NCBI GenBank assembly: GCA_948144175.1
Contig: CANXME010002559.1
Span: 1,302,001-1,366,000 of the forward strand
Direction of reading: 5' to 3'
DNA length: 64,000 nucleotides
DNA from: Closterium sp. NIES-65
Taxonomy: Eukaryota; Streptophyta; Zygnematophyceae; Desmidiales; Closteriaceae
The notes below the pieces were generated by a model, which had not been told where the DNA came from, did not search any database, and worked only from the letters and a program-made list of their open reading frames with translations. How positions within the stretch are numbered: position 1 is the stretch's first letter; the number at the start of each line of letters is the position of its first letter. The position numbers and the translations under genes were made by a program. Below are positions 63,459-64,000 of the stretch, piece after piece.

Positions 63459-64000
63459 ATGAAGCCAACGGGGAAGATCCTCGCGATGCTGATCGCGCCC
63501 GACACCAACGTCGCGCCCGCCTTTTCGCAGCACCAGTCCGTCTCGACGCGCCGCAGCTCCTTTTCGCGTCGCAGCACGTCGTCCCTCATCGCATGCCCAC
63601 AGCCGCTGCACCACACCGACCCTTTCGCCAGCAGCTCCGTCGCCAACTCCGCGATTCCATCGCACGCGACCCACTCCTTCGCCACCCACTCGCACGGTAC
63701 GGTCGCAGCGTCGTCGTTCCCGGATTTCGCCGGCTATGGTAATACGGCGACCGCGGGATTCTGCAGCCATTCGCGAAGGTCGTCCTTTTCGTCCACGGGG
63801 CAGCTCTCCCTCGCCGCACCAGCCGCCGCGATCACCGAAGCCCTTGAGCAGCCTCCGCCATCACCGGAATACACGCCGCCAACTGCGGCGCCGACGGCGC
63901 TTCCCGACTCGACCGCCCAGGCGATCACCGACGAACTCAAATCCGCATCCGCCGCCGGCGCGGAATCCGCCAAGTCCGCGGTAGTTATCGCGGAGGACGC
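63459..64000 (+). CDS. N-terminal part of an unrecognised protein, transit-peptide-like (runs off right edge)
   Basis: Open from ATG 63459 (context CTGCAAGG-ATG-AAG) to the window edge, at least 180 codons without a stop. It begins MKPTGKILAMLIAPDTNVAP, then QSVSTRRSSFSRRSTSSL: rich in Ser, Ala, Thr and Arg with almost no acidic residues for ~120 aa, as in plastid transit peptides. It then becomes more acidic (AAAITEALEQPPPSPEY; TAQAITDELKSASAAGAE). Codons are GC-rich like the host exons. The function cannot be told from this part. Confidence 0.6.
   Translation, partial: MKPTGKILAMLIAPDTNVAPAFSQHQSVSTRRSSFSRRSTSSLIACPQPLHHTDPFASSSVANSAIPSHATHSFATHSHGTVAASSFPDFAGYGNTATAGFCSHSRRSSFSSTGQLSLAAPAAAITEALEQPPPSPEYTPPTAAPTALPDSTAQAITDELKSASAAGAESAKSAVVIAED

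Overview
This is nuclear DNA of a photosynthetic eukaryote of the green lineage. The evidence is spliced genes with GT..AG introns, a plant-type EDR1/CTR1-like Raf kinase gene, a CstF-77 gene whose C-terminus has the plant form, a eukaryotic tRNA-Asp, and Ty3/gypsy and Ty1/copia elements primed by initiator tRNA-Met. The very repeat-rich introns suggest a streptophyte alga, but the species is an inference.

Layout. (1) 1-9638, minus strand: six exons of an EDR1/CTR1-like MAPKKK N-terminal domain, running off the left edge. One intron holds a ~4-kb, ~173-copy 23-bp minisatellite, and almost every exon has partial tandem copies beside it. (2) 9639-12077: non-coding upstream DNA with two hairpins. 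(3) 12078-17600: a young, whole-looking Ty3/gypsy chromovirus. (4) 17601-20933: low-complexity arrays. (5) 20939-33876: an older gypsy element of a related subfamily, split by a copia element (24743-32138). (6) 35292-38840, plus strand: a multi-exon gene for an Ndc10-like/Crypton-type tyrosine-recombinase-fold protein. It converges on (7) 39599-46597, minus strand: a multi-exon gene for a large acidic, coiled-coil-containing protein of unknown family. One intron of that gene carries a recent non-autonomous LTR element (43915-45488). (8) 47809-61286, minus strand: nine exons of CstF-77 (C-terminal part of the HAT domain to the stop codon). Its introns are full of tandem arrays, and one holds an older copia element (49828-55715). 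(9) 62173-62244: tRNA-Asp(GUC). (10) 63459 to the right edge: the start of an unrecognised gene with a transit-peptide-like N-terminus.

Two themes run through the window. First, in both long-intron host genes, exon ends with their splice sites have been copied repeatedly into the adjacent intron, and tandem arrays often start at or just after a 5' splice site. Second, the convergent gene pair at 35-46.6 kb is different: most of its introns are 74-93 bp and free of arrays, so it may have arrived as one unit, possibly a mobile element. Exon calls rest on protein similarity recalled from known families and on splice-phase agreement checked by eye; no search or alignment was run.
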